Numbered from the stretch's first letter, positions 1 through 8,888 are shown. The stretch is 64,000 bases of DNA from DASUPK01 sp963800285 (GCA_963800285.1 CAWDAL010000010.1:62001-126000); one strand, 5' to 3'. The notes: generated from the letters alone by a model not told the origin. A program made the numbers and translations.

Positions 1-439
1 TGGGGTTGGCGCTCAGATCGATGCCGACGAGCGCGACCACCCCGCCCAGCCCGACCAGCATCCCGAGCATGCGGGTCCGGGTGGGGCGCTCGGTGTGATC
101 GAAGCGGAGCGCCAGCAGAGCGATCAGCAGGGGAACCGTCGCAATCACGATCGCGGCGACCGACGAGTCCACGTGCTGCTCGCCGGCCGCGATCAGCGGG
201 AACGGGATGACCATCTCCGCGGTCGCATAGGCGAGGATCCAGCGGCGTGGACCCCGTCGCAGCATCTCGAGGCCCTCGCGGGGGACGAGGGTGAAGAGCA
301 GGCAGGCGCCCAGCAGCAGCCTCGCCCAGGCGAGGAAGAAGGGGGACACTCCGCCGTCCACGGCGACCTTGATGAAGAGGTACGGGACGCCCCAGATCAG
401 CGACAGCGCCGCGAAGGCAAGCCAGGCGCGCCGGCTCAT
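1..439 (-). CDS. EamA/DMT-family transporter, N-terminal part (runs off window)
   Basis: Partial gene whose 3' part lies beyond base 1. The visible 146 residues start MSRRAWLAFAALSLIWG and form about four to five hydrophobic helices. The opening helix with IWGVPYLFIKVAV is typical of EamA (drug/metabolite transporter) proteins, which are ten-helix inner-membrane exporters made of two EamA repeats. Only the first repeat is seen. The start lies 21 bp after the stop of the amidase gene on the same strand, so it is probably the last gene of the amidase operon. The substrate cannot be told. The family call is fairly safe; the specific role is not. Confidence 0.8.
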   Translation of the reverse strand, partial: MSRRAWLAFAALSLIWGVPYLFIKVAVDGGVSPFFLAWARLLLGACLLFTLVPREGLEMLRRGPRRWILAYATAEMVIPFPLIAAGEQHVDSSVAAIVIATVPLLIALLALRFDHTERPTRTRMLGMLVGLGGVVALVGIDLSANP

Positions 440-460
440 GACTTTATGCGAGGGCGGGCC

Positions 461-1822
461 TCAGGCGCGACCCGTTTCATGAAGCGCGGGGCGCAGCTCG
501 ACGAACTCGCGGTTCGTTGCCCGCTCCAGCGCCTCGGCGGCGTCGAGCAGCAGGGAGTCGGAGCCCCAGGTCCCGAGCAGCTGCAGCGCGGCGGGCATTC
601 CGCCATCGAGTCCGACCGGAACGCTCACGCCGGGCACCCCCGTGAGGTTCGAGAGCACGCCCTGGCGTGCATTGCCGCCATCCGCCGACTCGACTCCCGA
701 GGGGAGCTCGATCATCGGCTCGGTGAGCGACGGCGCGACGGCGGGGACGGTCGGCCAGGCGAGCAGGTCGATCCCGTCGAAGAGAGCCGCCAGGTCGCGC
801 CGAACCTTCGCGCGCACCTTGAACGCCCGAGCCGTGAGGATGAGCGGCAGGAGCGCGCGGAGCTTGAGCACCCCGCGGTTGATCACGCCGAGCTCCGGGC
901 TGAGCTCGTTGAGCACGCTGGGAACCAGGTGCGCGGCCTCCTCCGCCTGCGCGACCAGCAGCGACGCCGGCAGGATCAGATCCAGGTCCGGCAGCTCGAC
1001 CTCGACGATCTCGCCGCCGACCTCGGCCCGCAGGGCCTCGAGGGCGGATTCACATGCCTCGCGAACCCCGGGTGCCGAATCGCTCCAGTAGGGGTCCCGG
1101 ATCACACCGATCCGCAGCCCGGTGGGCTGGCTCGCCGGAATCTCTTCTCCGAACAGAGCGGACGCGAGCAGCCGGCAATCGGCCGCGTCGCGGCAGAGCG
1201 GGCCGGAGACGATCGTCTCCGTGTTGACGATGTGGTGCCCTTCCATCGCGGAGCGGCCAAAGGTGGGCTTCAGGCCGGTGAGGCCGCAATACGCCGCCGG
1301 GTACCGGATCGAGCCGAGCCCGTCGGCGCCGACGGCGCCCGAGACGAGCCCGCCGGCGACCGCCGCCGCCGGGCCGCTCGAGGAACCGCCCGGGCAGCGC
1401 TCGAGGTCCCAGGGATTGTGGGCGGCGCCGTAGAGCGAGGTGTTGCCGGTGCTGCTCGCTCCCAGCTCGTGCATGTTCGCGACTCCCGCGATCACCGCCC
1501 CGGCGTCGCGCAGGGCCCGGTACGGACCGGACTCGCCCGGCTCGAGCGTCACTCCGGGGACCGAGGCGGCGCCGACCGTCTCGGCGCGCCAGGGAAGCGG
1601 CCACTCGTCCTTGATCAGAACCGGGACGCCCCGCAGCGGGCCGTCGGGCGCCTGCTCGAGCATCTCGCGCGAGCGATCCGGGAAGGTCGCGACCACCGCG
1701 TTCAGGCCTGGATTCCGATCCTCGATCCTGGCCAGGCAGGCGTCGAGCAGCTCTCCCGCGTCGAGCTCGCCGGCCGCGATCTGCGCCGCCTGGTCGCGCA
1801 GGGGCAGGTCGAGGGCGCTCAT
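461..1822 (-). CDS. Amidase signature family enzyme
   Basis: 453-residue amidase, the usual family length. The Ser-cisSer-Lys triad can be placed: Lys in VLIKDEWPL, the glycine/serine-rich signature GGSSSGPAAAVAGG, and the second Ser in GSIRYPAAYCGLTGLKP. Such enzymes are cytoplasmic and hydrolyse carboxamides; the substrate is unknown. The ATG overlaps the stop of the upstream small gene as ATGA, and that gene looks like a GatC/AtzG-type partner. This suggests a two-subunit amidase of the AtzG-AtzE or GatC-GatA kind. It is not gatA of the tRNA amidotransferase on this evidence, because no gatB is nearby. Confidence 0.88.
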   Translation of the reverse strand: MSALDLPLRDQAAQIAAGELDAGELLDACLARIEDRNPGLNAVVATFPDRSREMLEQAPDGPLRGVPVLIKDEWPLPWRAETVGAASVPGVTLEPGESGPYRALRDAGAVIAGVANMHELGASSTGNTSLYGAAHNPWDLERCPGGSSSGPAAAVAGGLVSGAVGADGLGSIRYPAAYCGLTGLKPTFGRSAMEGHHIVNTETIVSGPLCRDAADCRLLASALFGEEIPASQPTGLRIGVIRDPYWSDSAPGVREACESALEALRAEVGGEIVEVELPDLDLILPASLLVAQAEEAAHLVPSVLNELSPELGVINRGVLKLRALLPLILTARAFKVRAKVRRDLAALFDGIDLLAWPTVPAVAPSLTEPMIELPSGVESADGGNARQGVLSNLTGVPGVSVPVGLDGGMPAALQLLGTWGSDSLLLDAAEALERATNREFVELRPALHETGRA

Positions 1823-2019
1823 CGAGGCGGCGGCTTCGACAGGTCCGCGTTGCGCTCGGGTTCGATGCCGCCGAGGTCGGCGTCCCTGAGCAGCTCCATG
1901 GCGGGCTCATAGAGCGACCAGACGCCCGTCATCACTGCCCGCTCCTCCTCGTCGGCGACGATCCCGAAGGTCTCGAGCGCCCCGTTCAAATAGCTCTGGA
2001 ATGCGGAATCTCCCTCCAT
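1819..2019 (-). CDS. Small GatC/AtzG-like partner of the amidase
   Basis: 66 residues starting MEGDSAFQSYLNG. I chose this ATG because upstream in-frame codons look non-coding. It has a short helical N-terminal half (ALETFGIVADEEERAVM) and a Pro-rich tail (NADLSKPPPR), which resembles small subunits (GatC, AtzG, DUF4089-like) that wrap around an amidase. Its stop overlaps the amidase start by ATGA, giving translational coupling and an implied 1:1 complex. The assignment rests on size, tail and context rather than a strong motif. Confidence 0.65.
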   Translation of the reverse strand: MEGDSAFQSYLNGALETFGIVADEEERAVMTGVWSLYEPAMELLRDADLGGIEPERNADLSKPPPR

Positions 2020-2084
2020 CCGTCGGAACCCTACCGGCACGGATTGCAAGGACCCCCGCAACCCTCCACGAAAAGCAGTGTTCA

Positions 2085-2864
2085 ATGAACCGCATGGGCC
2101 GGGACGCTCACACATCGGCACGCCTGCACGGGTTGACCGCGGCCGCGGTCCTCGTGGCCGTGCTCGCGGCCATCATCGGCACGGGCATCGCCGGCGCCGC
2201 TCCGCGCGTGACGGTGCTGGGCGCTGCGTCGCCCGCCGTTCCCTCGTGCCCCACGAGCTGCCAGGCGATCGGCAAGACCACCGGCTTCCAGACGAACATC
2301 ACCGGCTCCAAGAACCCGTTCCTGGTCAAGGCCAGGGGCCGGATCGTCGCCTGGTCGATCAAGACCGGCGCACCGAGCACCAAGCCGAACCCGCAGAACA
2401 ACAACCAGAGCGACTACGACTTCTTCAGCAAGACCTTCGGCGGTCCGCCCAAGGCCAGGATCGCGGTGCTCAAGCCGATCATGAAGTCGATCAAGCGCGG
2501 CAAGCCGATCTACAAGCTCAAGCACCAGTCACCGGTCGAGGACCTCTCCGCCTTCCTCGGGCAGACCACGACCTTCACGCTCGACACACCACTGCGGGTG
2601 AAGCCCAACAACGTCGTCGCCCTCACGATCCCGACCTGGGCGCCCGCCTTCGCGATCAACCAGAGCGCGGACACGAAGTGGGCCGCGAGCCGCAAGAAGG
2701 GCAAGTGCAACAACACCGCGGACATCCTCGCCGGCACCCCGCAGGACGCCCTGGGCACCCAGCGCGCCTACGGCTGCGTGTACAACACCGCGCGCCTGCT
2801 CTATTCGGCGACGGTCGTCGTGGACCCGAACCAGGCTCCGCCCAAGAAGAAGAAGAAGAAGTAA
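2085..2864 (+). CDS. Secreted protein with C-terminal poly-lysine tail
   Basis: 259 residues from the ATG at 2085 (MNRMGRDAHTS); ATG 2094 is an alternative. It has a signal peptide with hydrophobic core LTAAAVLVAVLAAIIGTGIAGA. The mature part carries paired cysteines (PSCPTSC, GKCNN, GCVYN), no recognised catalytic motif and a beta-rich look. It ends PPKKKKKK, a run of six lysines that recurs in other secreted proteins of this genome. It is convergent with the lipoprotein gene downstream and separated from it by a hairpin. Function unknown. Confidence 0.75.
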   Translation: MNRMGRDAHTSARLHGLTAAAVLVAVLAAIIGTGIAGAAPRVTVLGAASPAVPSCPTSCQAIGKTTGFQTNITGSKNPFLVKARGRIVAWSIKTGAPSTKPNPQNNNQSDYDFFSKTFGGPPKARIAVLKPIMKSIKRGKPIYKLKHQSPVEDLSAFLGQTTTFTLDTPLRVKPNNVVALTIPTWAPAFAINQSADTKWAASRKKGKCNNTADILAGTPQDALGTQRAYGCVYNTARLLYSATVVVDPNQAPPKKKKKK

Positions 2865-2884
2865 CCCGGCTTCGCCATCAGGTC

Positions 2885-2902
2885 GCGGCCACAAGCGGCC
2901 GC
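2885..2902. terminator. Short hairpin between convergent genes
   Basis: GCGGCC (2885-2890) pairs with GGCCGC (2897-2902) around a six-base loop. It sits between the stops of the secreted poly-Lys protein and the lipoprotein. There is no T-tract, as is common in high-GC actinobacteria. It probably serves as a bidirectional terminator. Confidence 0.45.
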
Positions 2903-3216
2903 TAGCCGCACGCGGCGGGGTTCTGCTTGCAGTGCTGCTCGAAGGCCGCCTGAGGGCTCCCCTTCTTCGGCGGCACGTCGTTGGTCGCCGAGTCGGGCTG
3001 CTGCGGGTTGAAGGGCTTGCCGCCCTGGGTCGTGGAGGTCGAGCCCGTGGCGGTGGTCGCCGGCGCCGTCGTGGATGCCGTGGGCACCGGCGAGGTGACG
3101 GCCGGGATCGAGACCGAAGGGGTCGTCGTCTCGCCGGAGCTGTCGCTCCCGCACCCCGCGGCGATCATCCCGATGGCCAGCGCCAGCGGGATCAGCAACC
3201 GATATCCGCAAGTCAC
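2902..3216 (-). CDS. Small lipoprotein
   Basis: 104 residues starting at GTG 3216 (TCGYRLLIPLALAIG). That GTG overlaps the stop of the upstream zinc-ribbon gene as GTGA, which is why I prefer it to the longer frame. A lipobox (IAAGC) follows a short hydrophobic stretch, so Cys is expected to be diacylated and the protein anchored outside the membrane. The mature part is a Thr/Pro/Ser-rich linker (TTTPSVSIPAVTS) and a short tail with two cysteines (FEQHCKQNPAACG). Function unknown. Confidence 0.75.
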   Translation of the reverse strand: MTCGYRLLIPLALAIGMIAAGCGSDSSGETTTPSVSIPAVTSPVPTASTTAPATTATGSTSTTQGGKPFNPQQPDSATNDVPPKKGSPQAAFEQHCKQNPAACG

Positions 3217-3497
3217 GAGCCGTCGAGGGCCGGCTGGCGCAGCCCGCAGTACGGGCAGTCGCTCACGTCCAGCCCGATCAGCTGACGGCAACGGCGGCAG
3301 GCGCGGAGGTTCTCCGGCGCCCTGACCAACGCGGACTCCGAAGGAGCGAGGGGCAAGGTCGCTGCGGCGACGCGCATCTCCTCGCCGCTCTCACGGTCGA
3401 CGTAGACCCCGTCGGGCCTCACCTTGGCGAGGGCCTCGCGGCCCGACGCCGGGGCACGGAGGCGATAGGTCTGCTCGGGATTCTGCACGGGCGGCAC
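3213..3497 (-). CDS. Zinc-ribbon protein
   Basis: 94 residues from GTG 3497; GTG 3488 is possible. The C-terminal third has a clear rubredoxin-like zinc ribbon, CRRC-x8-DCPYCGLRQ, that should bind one zinc ion. The N-terminal part (YRLRAPASGREALAKVRPDG) has no known domain. It is translationally coupled to the lipoprotein downstream and divergent from the glycosyltransferase gene. The role is unknown; such ribbons often mediate protein or nucleic-acid contacts. Confidence 0.7.
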   Translation of the reverse strand: MPPVQNPEQTYRLRAPASGREALAKVRPDGVYVDRESGEEMRVAAATLPLAPSESALVRAPENLRACRRCRQLIGLDVSDCPYCGLRQPALDGS

Positions 3498-3540
3498 CTT
3501 AGCGCGTAGAGCCGACCAACCCTCGCAATACGGTTGTGCG

Positions 3541-5067
3541 GTGCGAGTCCTGATCTTCCACGGCTACCTGCTGCGCGGGACCGGCTCGAACGTCTACAAC
3601 GCGAGCCTCGCGCAGGCCCTCGCGCGCCAGGGTCACGAGGTCCACCTGCTCTGCCAGGACCGGCGCGCGGGCGAGCTCGACTGGGTCCGCACGAGTGACC
3701 GGATCACCGTGCACATCCCCGACATCGGCGGTCTGCTGCCGGTCTTCGTGGTCGACCGCTACGAGGGGTTCGAGGTCAAGACGTTCCCCGAGCTCACCGA
3801 CGGGGAGCTCGACCGCTATCTCGACGCCAACGTCGCCGCGGTTCGCGATGTCGTGGACTCGTTCGGCGAGCCCGACGCGGCCCTCGCGAACCACCTGATC
3901 ATGGGCCCGGCCATCCTCGCCCGGGCAGGGCTGCACTTCGCGATCAAGGTGCACGGCTCAGACATCTCCTACACGGTGCGGCCGCACCCCGAGCGCTTCG
4001 TGCCATATGCCCGCGAGGGAACGGATGCCGCCGCCGGGATCCTCGCCGGCTCCTCCCACACCGCTCGGGCCCTTTTCGAGACGGTTCCGGATCCAGGCCT
4101 GCCGGAGCGCACCCGGCTCGGGCCGCCTGGAGTCGACGTCCAACGGTTCCGGCCGCATCCGGATGAAGAGGCGCTCCATGATCTCGCCGAGCTCGCCGAT
4201 GACCTGGCGGCGGAGACTCCGGACGACCCGGAGGAGGGTGGAGACTCCTTCGGGCGCGACGGTCCGGCGCTCGCCGGGGCGCTCCGCGAGTGGGGGGAGG
4301 GCGACCCCCGCGTGCTCTTCGTCGGCAAGCTCCTGGTCAGCAAGGGCGTCGACCTGCTCGCGGCGGCGTGGCCGCTGGTGCACCGGGAGCGCAGCGCAGC
4401 GGGCGCGGCCGCTCCGCGCCTTCTCTTCATCGGCTTCGGGGCCTTCGAGCAGGGACTGCGCACCCTGATCGACGCGCTGGGCCGCGGCGACCTCGAGGCG
4501 GCTCGCGAGGTGGCGGCGAGAGGCCGGGGTCTGGAGGGCGCCGACGACGAGCCTCTGCCGATCCTGAGCGGCTTCCTCGCCGATCCGCCGGAGGGCTACG
4601 CGGACGCGGCTCGCGAGGCCGCCGGGTCGATGCTGATCGGCGGCCGTCTCGAGCACGACGAGGTCGCCGACGTGATGCCGGCCGCCCACACCTTCGCGAT
4701 GCCCAGCACCTGGCCCGAGGCGTTCGGGATGGTCCCGGCGGAGTCGGCGGCCTGTGGCGTGCCGCCCACCGCCGCCGACCACTCCGGGATGCGCGAGGTC
4801 GCCCGGCTGCTCGCCGACGCTGTGGACCCCGGGCTGGTGCCGCTGCTGAGCTTCCCGGTGGGCCCCGACGCCGTCACCCAGCTCGCGGACCGCCTCGATG
4901 GGTGGCTTGCCCTGAGCCCGAATCGGCGGCGCGAGGCGGGGCTGGCCCTGTCCGCGAGGGTGGACGAGCTCTGGAGCTGGGAGGGCGTCGCGCGGACGGT
5001 CATCGCTGCGTCGCGAGGCGAATTGGACGCCCTTGCGCCGATCGTGCCTGACGACACGAGCGGGTGA
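3541..5067 (+). CDS. GT4-type glycosyltransferase
   Basis: 508 residues from GTG 3541. The N-terminal Rossmann half starts RVLIFHGYLLRGTGSNVYNASLA, the glycine-rich acceptor/donor loop seen in GT-B enzymes. The C-terminal half has RVLFVGKLLVSKGVDLL and the donor-site segment PSTWPEAFGMVPAESAACG, in which the conserved E-x7-E pair (Glu of PEAFG and Glu of PAES) binds nucleotide sugar. It should transfer a sugar from an NDP-sugar to a glycolipid or polysaccharide acceptor at the cytoplasmic membrane face. It is somewhat longer than usual because of an acidic insert near residues 200-250. Donor and acceptor unknown. Confidence 0.85.
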   Translation: MRVLIFHGYLLRGTGSNVYNASLAQALARQGHEVHLLCQDRRAGELDWVRTSDRITVHIPDIGGLLPVFVVDRYEGFEVKTFPELTDGELDRYLDANVAAVRDVVDSFGEPDAALANHLIMGPAILARAGLHFAIKVHGSDISYTVRPHPERFVPYAREGTDAAAGILAGSSHTARALFETVPDPGLPERTRLGPPGVDVQRFRPHPDEEALHDLAELADDLAAETPDDPEEGGDSFGRDGPALAGALREWGEGDPRVLFVGKLLVSKGVDLLAAAWPLVHRERSAAGAAAPRLLFIGFGAFEQGLRTLIDALGRGDLEAAREVAARGRGLEGADDEPLPILSGFLADPPEGYADAAREAAGSMLIGGRLEHDEVADVMPAAHTFAMPSTWPEAFGMVPAESAACGVPPTAADHSGMREVARLLADAVDPGLVPLLSFPVGPDAVTQLADRLDGWLALSPNRRREAGLALSARVDELWSWEGVARTVIAASRGELDALAPIVPDDTSG

Positions 5068-5091
5068 GGCGGTTGCTTCAGGTTCCCTGAA

Positions 5092-5097
5092 TAGAAT
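5092..5097 (+). promoter_or_regulatory. -10 element (TAGAAT) of ctaC
   Basis: TAGAAT ends 8 nt before the ctaC ATG and no Shine-Dalgarno sequence fits between. Transcription probably starts at or next to the ATG (leaderless). The same spacing recurs at many genes in this window. Confidence 0.5.
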
Positions 5098-5105
5098 GCC
5101 GCCCG

Positions 5106-5882
5106 ATGCGCGGCCTACCCATAGGCAAGCTGATCGCGGCAGTGATCGCCCTCACCGTCGTCACCTCGGTGATCATGTTGATCCCGAACTGGAACGGCGA
5201 GCAGGCGTCGACCGCGGCGCCCAAGATCGACACGCTGCTCGACGTGATCATCGTGATCGCGTCGTTCGTCTTCTCGATCGTGATGGTGATGATGATCTAC
5301 TCGGTCTGGAAGTGGAGGGCGAAGCCGGGAGACGAGTCGGACGGCGCGCCGATCCACGGCAACACGCGCGTCGAGATCGCCTGGACCGCGATCCCGACCG
5401 TGATCGTCCTCGGGCTGGCGGTCTACTCCTGGATCACCCTGGACAACATCGAGGCGCACGACCCGAACAGGATGGTGGTCGACGTTTACTCCCAGCAGTA
5501 CGAGTGGCACTTCGACTATCCGGAGACCGGCACGACCTCGCGCGAGCTGCACGTCCCGGTCGACCGCCAGATCGAGTTCCGGATGCACTCCCTCGACGTC
5601 ATCCACTCCTTCTGGGTCCCGGAGTGGCGGATCAAGAAGGACAACGTCCCGGGGATCACGACCCGCGCCTACATCACGCCCACCAAGACCGGCGACTTCA
5701 CGCTGGTCTGCACGGAGCTCTGCGGTATCGGGCACTCCACAATGAGGGCGCCCGTCGTGGTCGAGAAGTCCCAGGCCGACTGGCAGAAATGGGCTGCGAG
5801 CCAGCCGCCGATCAAGACGGACGAGCAGGCCGGGGAGAAGCAGCCGAATGGACCGACCACCCCAAGGCAGATCGCGCAGTGA
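5106..5882 (+). CDS. ctaC: Cytochrome c oxidase subunit II
   Basis: 258 residues. One N-terminal and two further membrane helices (about 8-28, 44-66, 90-111) precede a cupredoxin domain. All CuA ligands are present: His167 (SLDVIHSFWVP), Cys202, Glu204 carbonyl, Cys206, His210 and Met213 in CTELCGIGHSTM. It passes electrons from cytochrome c to heme a of subunit I. It is the first gene of the ctaC-ctaD-(Usp-like)-ctaE operon. The tail (after about 225) is Pro/Gln-rich, with no fused cytochrome c domain. It is an intact reference for the metal-less paralogue at 23868-24626. Confidence 0.97.
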   Translation: MRGLPIGKLIAAVIALTVVTSVIMLIPNWNGEQASTAAPKIDTLLDVIIVIASFVFSIVMVMMIYSVWKWRAKPGDESDGAPIHGNTRVEIAWTAIPTVIVLGLAVYSWITLDNIEAHDPNRMVVDVYSQQYEWHFDYPETGTTSRELHVPVDRQIEFRMHSLDVIHSFWVPEWRIKKDNVPGITTRAYITPTKTGDFTLVCTELCGIGHSTMRAPVVVEKSQADWQKWAASQPPIKTDEQAGEKQPNGPTTPRQIAQ

Positions 5883-5919
5883 CCTTAGGAACGGTTGAGA
5901 TAATCCGGAGGATGGAAGG

Positions 5920-7845
5920 ATGGCGGGAATGACAGCGGCAATGTTCAGGCGCCCGGGCTGGTGGCGGGCCATGACCTTCACGATCCTCGGAGCGGCGTTC
6001 GGCTACGGGCTCGTGGTCGTCCTCAGGCTGATCTCCGGCCTGCCGGCGACCCAGACCCAGCAGACCGGCTACCCGCAGGTGATCGTCGCGGCGATCACCG
6101 GGCCCCTCGGCTTCCTGGTCGGCATCGGCTGCTTCGACTACTGGCTCCGCTGGGCGGTCGGGGCTCCGACCTTCCCGGTCGAGCGCGAGCACGAGAACCA
6201 CGGCGCCTACAGCGTGCGCGACTACTTCAAGGTCAACACCGACCACAAGGTGATCGGGATCCAGTACCTGGTCACGACGTTCTTCTTCTTTTTCGTCGGC
6301 GGACTGATCGCGATGATCATGCGGGCGGAGCTGGCCCAGCCGGGCACGCAGATCGTCAACCCGAGCACCTTCAACAGCCTCTTCTCGACGCATGCGGCGC
6401 TGATGATCTTCGTCTTCGTCATCCCGGCCTTCGCCGGGATCGCGAACTACGTCCTGCCGCTGATGATCGGCGCTCCGGACATGGCGTTCCCGCGCCTCAA
6501 CGCCCTGAGCTTCTGGATGCTGCCGCTCGCCGGGCTCCTCTTCCTCGGCAGCTACCTGGCACCCGGCGGTGCCTTCGACGCCGGCTGGACCGGCTACGCG
6601 CCGCTCTCCACGGGGGCGCCGTTAGGCCAGTCCTTCTTCAACCTCGGCGTCCAGTTCGCGGGCGCGTCGTCGATTGCGACCGCACTCAACTTCCTGGTCA
6701 CGATCGTGACCATGCGAGCGCCGGGGATGAACTTCTGGCGCCTGCCTCTGCTCGTCTGGGCGAACCTCTCCACCTCGCTGCTCGTGGTCGCCGCCACGCC
6801 GTTCATCGCGGGCGTGCAGTTCATGGTCCTCTTCGACCGGGTCCTGCACACAAACTTCTTCCAGGCGGCATTCGGCGGGGACGTGATCAGCTACCAGCAC
6901 ATCTTCTGGTTCTACTCCCACCCGGCCGTCTACATCATGATGCTGCCCGGGTTCGGGATCGTCAGCGAGGTGATCTCCACTCACTCCCGCAAGCCGATCT
7001 TCGGCTACCGGCTGATGGCGCTGGCGCTGATCGGGATCGTCGTGCTGTCCTACTCGGTCTGGGCGCACCACATGTTCGTCGCCGGGATGTTCAGCTGGCT
7101 GCGGGTCCCGATGATGATCACGACGCTGCTGATCGCGGTGCCGACCGGGATCAAGATCTTCTCCTGGCTCGGGACCCTGTTCGAGGGAGTGATCCATCTC
7201 AAGTCGACGGCGATGCTGTTCGCCCTGGGCTTCATAGCCACCTTCACGATCGGCGGGATCTCCGGCGTGATGCTCGGGATGATCCCGATCGACATCCACG
7301 TCTCGGACACCTACTTCGTCGTGGCGCACATCCACTTCGTGCTCTTCGGCGGCTCGGTCTTCACGATCTTCGCCGGCGTCTATCACTGGTTCCCGAAGAT
7401 GACCGGGCGGATGTACGACGAGAAGCTCGGCCGGATCCACTTCTGGCTGACCCTGGTCGGCATGCTCGGCACCTTCATCCCGATGCACTGGATCGGCATG
7501 GAGGGCATGCCGCGCCGCGTGGCCGACTACTCCGCGACCTTCGGCGACTGGAACCTCTTCATCTCCGTCTGCGCGTTCATCCTCGGCGCCGCCCAGCTGA
7601 TCTTCCTCTACAACATGATCGTCAGCTGGCGCTACGGGCCGAAGGCGGGCCCGAACCCGTGGCGCGCCAAGACGATCGAGTGGCAGGTCTCCTCGCCGCC
7701 GCCGGTCTTCAACTTCGATGAGATCCCGCGCGTCGTCGGCGGTCCGTACGAGTTCGGCGTCCCCGGCGCGCGCCACGTGATCATGCCCGGCGAGGAGGCC
7801 GAGATCCGCGAACCCGAGAAGGCCGGCGTGGGGGCGCCCACGTGA
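5920..7845 (+). CDS. ctaD: Cytochrome c oxidase subunit I (A2-type, with N-terminal membrane extension)
   Basis: 641 residues. Heme a ligands are His158 (FSTHAALMIF) and His472. Heme a3 ligand is His470 (VVAHIHFVLFGG). CuB ligands are His334, His383 and His384 (WAHHMF). The cross-linked Tyr338 is present (SHPAVY) and so is the K-channel Lys412 (PTGIKIFSW). The D-channel Glu of GHPEV is absent and the sequence is FYSHPAVY, the YS signature of A2-type oxidases. About 85 residues with two extra hydrophobic segments precede the canonical NTDHKVIGIQYL start. The stop overlaps the next gene as GTGA. It is the terminal oxidase that reduces oxygen to water and pumps protons. Confidence 0.97.
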   Translation: MAGMTAAMFRRPGWWRAMTFTILGAAFGYGLVVVLRLISGLPATQTQQTGYPQVIVAAITGPLGFLVGIGCFDYWLRWAVGAPTFPVEREHENHGAYSVRDYFKVNTDHKVIGIQYLVTTFFFFFVGGLIAMIMRAELAQPGTQIVNPSTFNSLFSTHAALMIFVFVIPAFAGIANYVLPLMIGAPDMAFPRLNALSFWMLPLAGLLFLGSYLAPGGAFDAGWTGYAPLSTGAPLGQSFFNLGVQFAGASSIATALNFLVTIVTMRAPGMNFWRLPLLVWANLSTSLLVVAATPFIAGVQFMVLFDRVLHTNFFQAAFGGDVISYQHIFWFYSHPAVYIMMLPGFGIVSEVISTHSRKPIFGYRLMALALIGIVVLSYSVWAHHMFVAGMFSWLRVPMMITTLLIAVPTGIKIFSWLGTLFEGVIHLKSTAMLFALGFIATFTIGGISGVMLGMIPIDIHVSDTYFVVAHIHFVLFGGSVFTIFAGVYHWFPKMTGRMYDEKLGRIHFWLTLVGMLGTFIPMHWIGMEGMPRRVADYSATFGDWNLFISVCAFILGAAQLIFLYNMIVSWRYGPKAGPNPWRAKTIEWQVSSPPPVFNFDEIPRVVGGPYEFGVPGARHVIMPGEEAEIREPEKAGVGAPT

Positions 7846-8888
7846 CCGAGGAGACGACGACCAACCCGGACGAGCAGGCGCAGCGCGAGCATCCGGAAGT
7901 CGATCCGGGGCTGGGCGAGACCGCGATCACCGATGTCGGCACGCCCCAGGAGCATGCCTCCGAGGTCGTCGCCAAGCGCGAGATCGCGACCTTCGGCGAT
8001 CCGGATCCGCCCCCGTCGAGGGACGGCGTCAAGCGCGTCCTCGCCTTCCTCAACGAGGTCGCGGGCGGCCGCAAGCTGCTCACCGCCTGTCGCGAGCTCT
8101 CCGACGCCGGTGCGGACTACTTCGCCGTGGTGGCTCCGCAGAACCTGCCGATCGTCGGCCAGCTGGTCGACACGGAGGAGCGCCGCGCCGCCGCGCAGAG
8201 CCGCGTCGACGTGACCCAGTCCGTCCTGCGCGAATTCGGGATCGAGTCCGAAGGAGCGGTGATGGATCCGAACTCGATGCTGGCCCTCGATGACGCGGTC
8301 CGGGCGACCACGCCCGACTACATCCTGCTCTCCTGCCTCTACGAGACGCGCTACGGGTTGACTCGCAAGGACCTGGTCGAGTGGGCGAAGGCCCGCTACG
8401 ACCGGGTGGAGCACATCCCCGTTCGGGTCGACGACGACGCCGTGCGCTGGGACCTGACCCACACCCTCGTCGTCGCGACCCAGACCGTGAACAGCAAGGA
8501 CCTGGTCGACCGGCTCGCGGAACGCGCCAAGGACAAGCCGCACCGCTACACGTTCATCTGCCCGCGCTCCGGCGCGATCAGCCGCGAGGAGGTCTGCTCG
8601 CGGCTGGCCGCGACGCTCGCCGAGATGTACCGCAACGAGATCGACGCGACCGGCCAGCCGATGAGCCCGGATCCCTTCCACGCGATCGAGAACGCGATCG
8701 AGCACTACCGGATCGACGACATCCTGATCTCCACGCTGAAGGGCGAGCAGTCCAAATGGCTCGAGGAGAGCCTGATCGAGAAGGTTCAGGGCATCACCGA
8801 CAAGCCCGTTGAACACCTCGAGTCCGGCACCGAGCCCGCCGCCTCCAGCGCGGCGGCGACACCGGTCGGCGCGGGAGCCGAGGGCTGA
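7842..8888 (+). CDS. Usp-like two-domain protein encoded inside the oxidase operon
   Basis: 348 residues from a GTG that overlaps the ctaD stop; its own stop overlaps the ctaE ATG (TGATG). A disordered acidic N-terminus of about 60 residues is followed by two alpha/beta halves: RVLAFLNEVAGGRKLLTACRE to DYILLSCLYETRYG, and HTLVVATQTVNSKDLVDRL to DDILISTLKGEQSKWLEES. The second ends in a pattern like the C-terminus of universal stress proteins. No membrane helix is seen. The double coupling implies stoichiometric production with subunits I and III, perhaps for assembly or regulation. The Usp comparison is by eye only. Confidence 0.7.
   Translation: MTEETTTNPDEQAQREHPEVDPGLGETAITDVGTPQEHASEVVAKREIATFGDPDPPPSRDGVKRVLAFLNEVAGGRKLLTACRELSDAGADYFAVVAPQNLPIVGQLVDTEERRAAAQSRVDVTQSVLREFGIESEGAVMDPNSMLALDDAVRATTPDYILLSCLYETRYGLTRKDLVEWAKARYDRVEHIPVRVDDDAVRWDLTHTLVVATQTVNSKDLVDRLAERAKDKPHRYTFICPRSGAISREEVCSRLAATLAEMYRNEIDATGQPMSPDPFHAIENAIEHYRIDDILISTLKGEQSKWLEESLIEKVQGITDKPVEHLESGTEPAASSAAATPVGAGAEG

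Noticed and set aside
95..1912. 605-codon open frame on the plus strand opposite the amidase
   Set aside because: Arg/Glu/Gly/Asp-rich, no domain; it is the antisense shadow of the amidase and its partner, caused by high GC.
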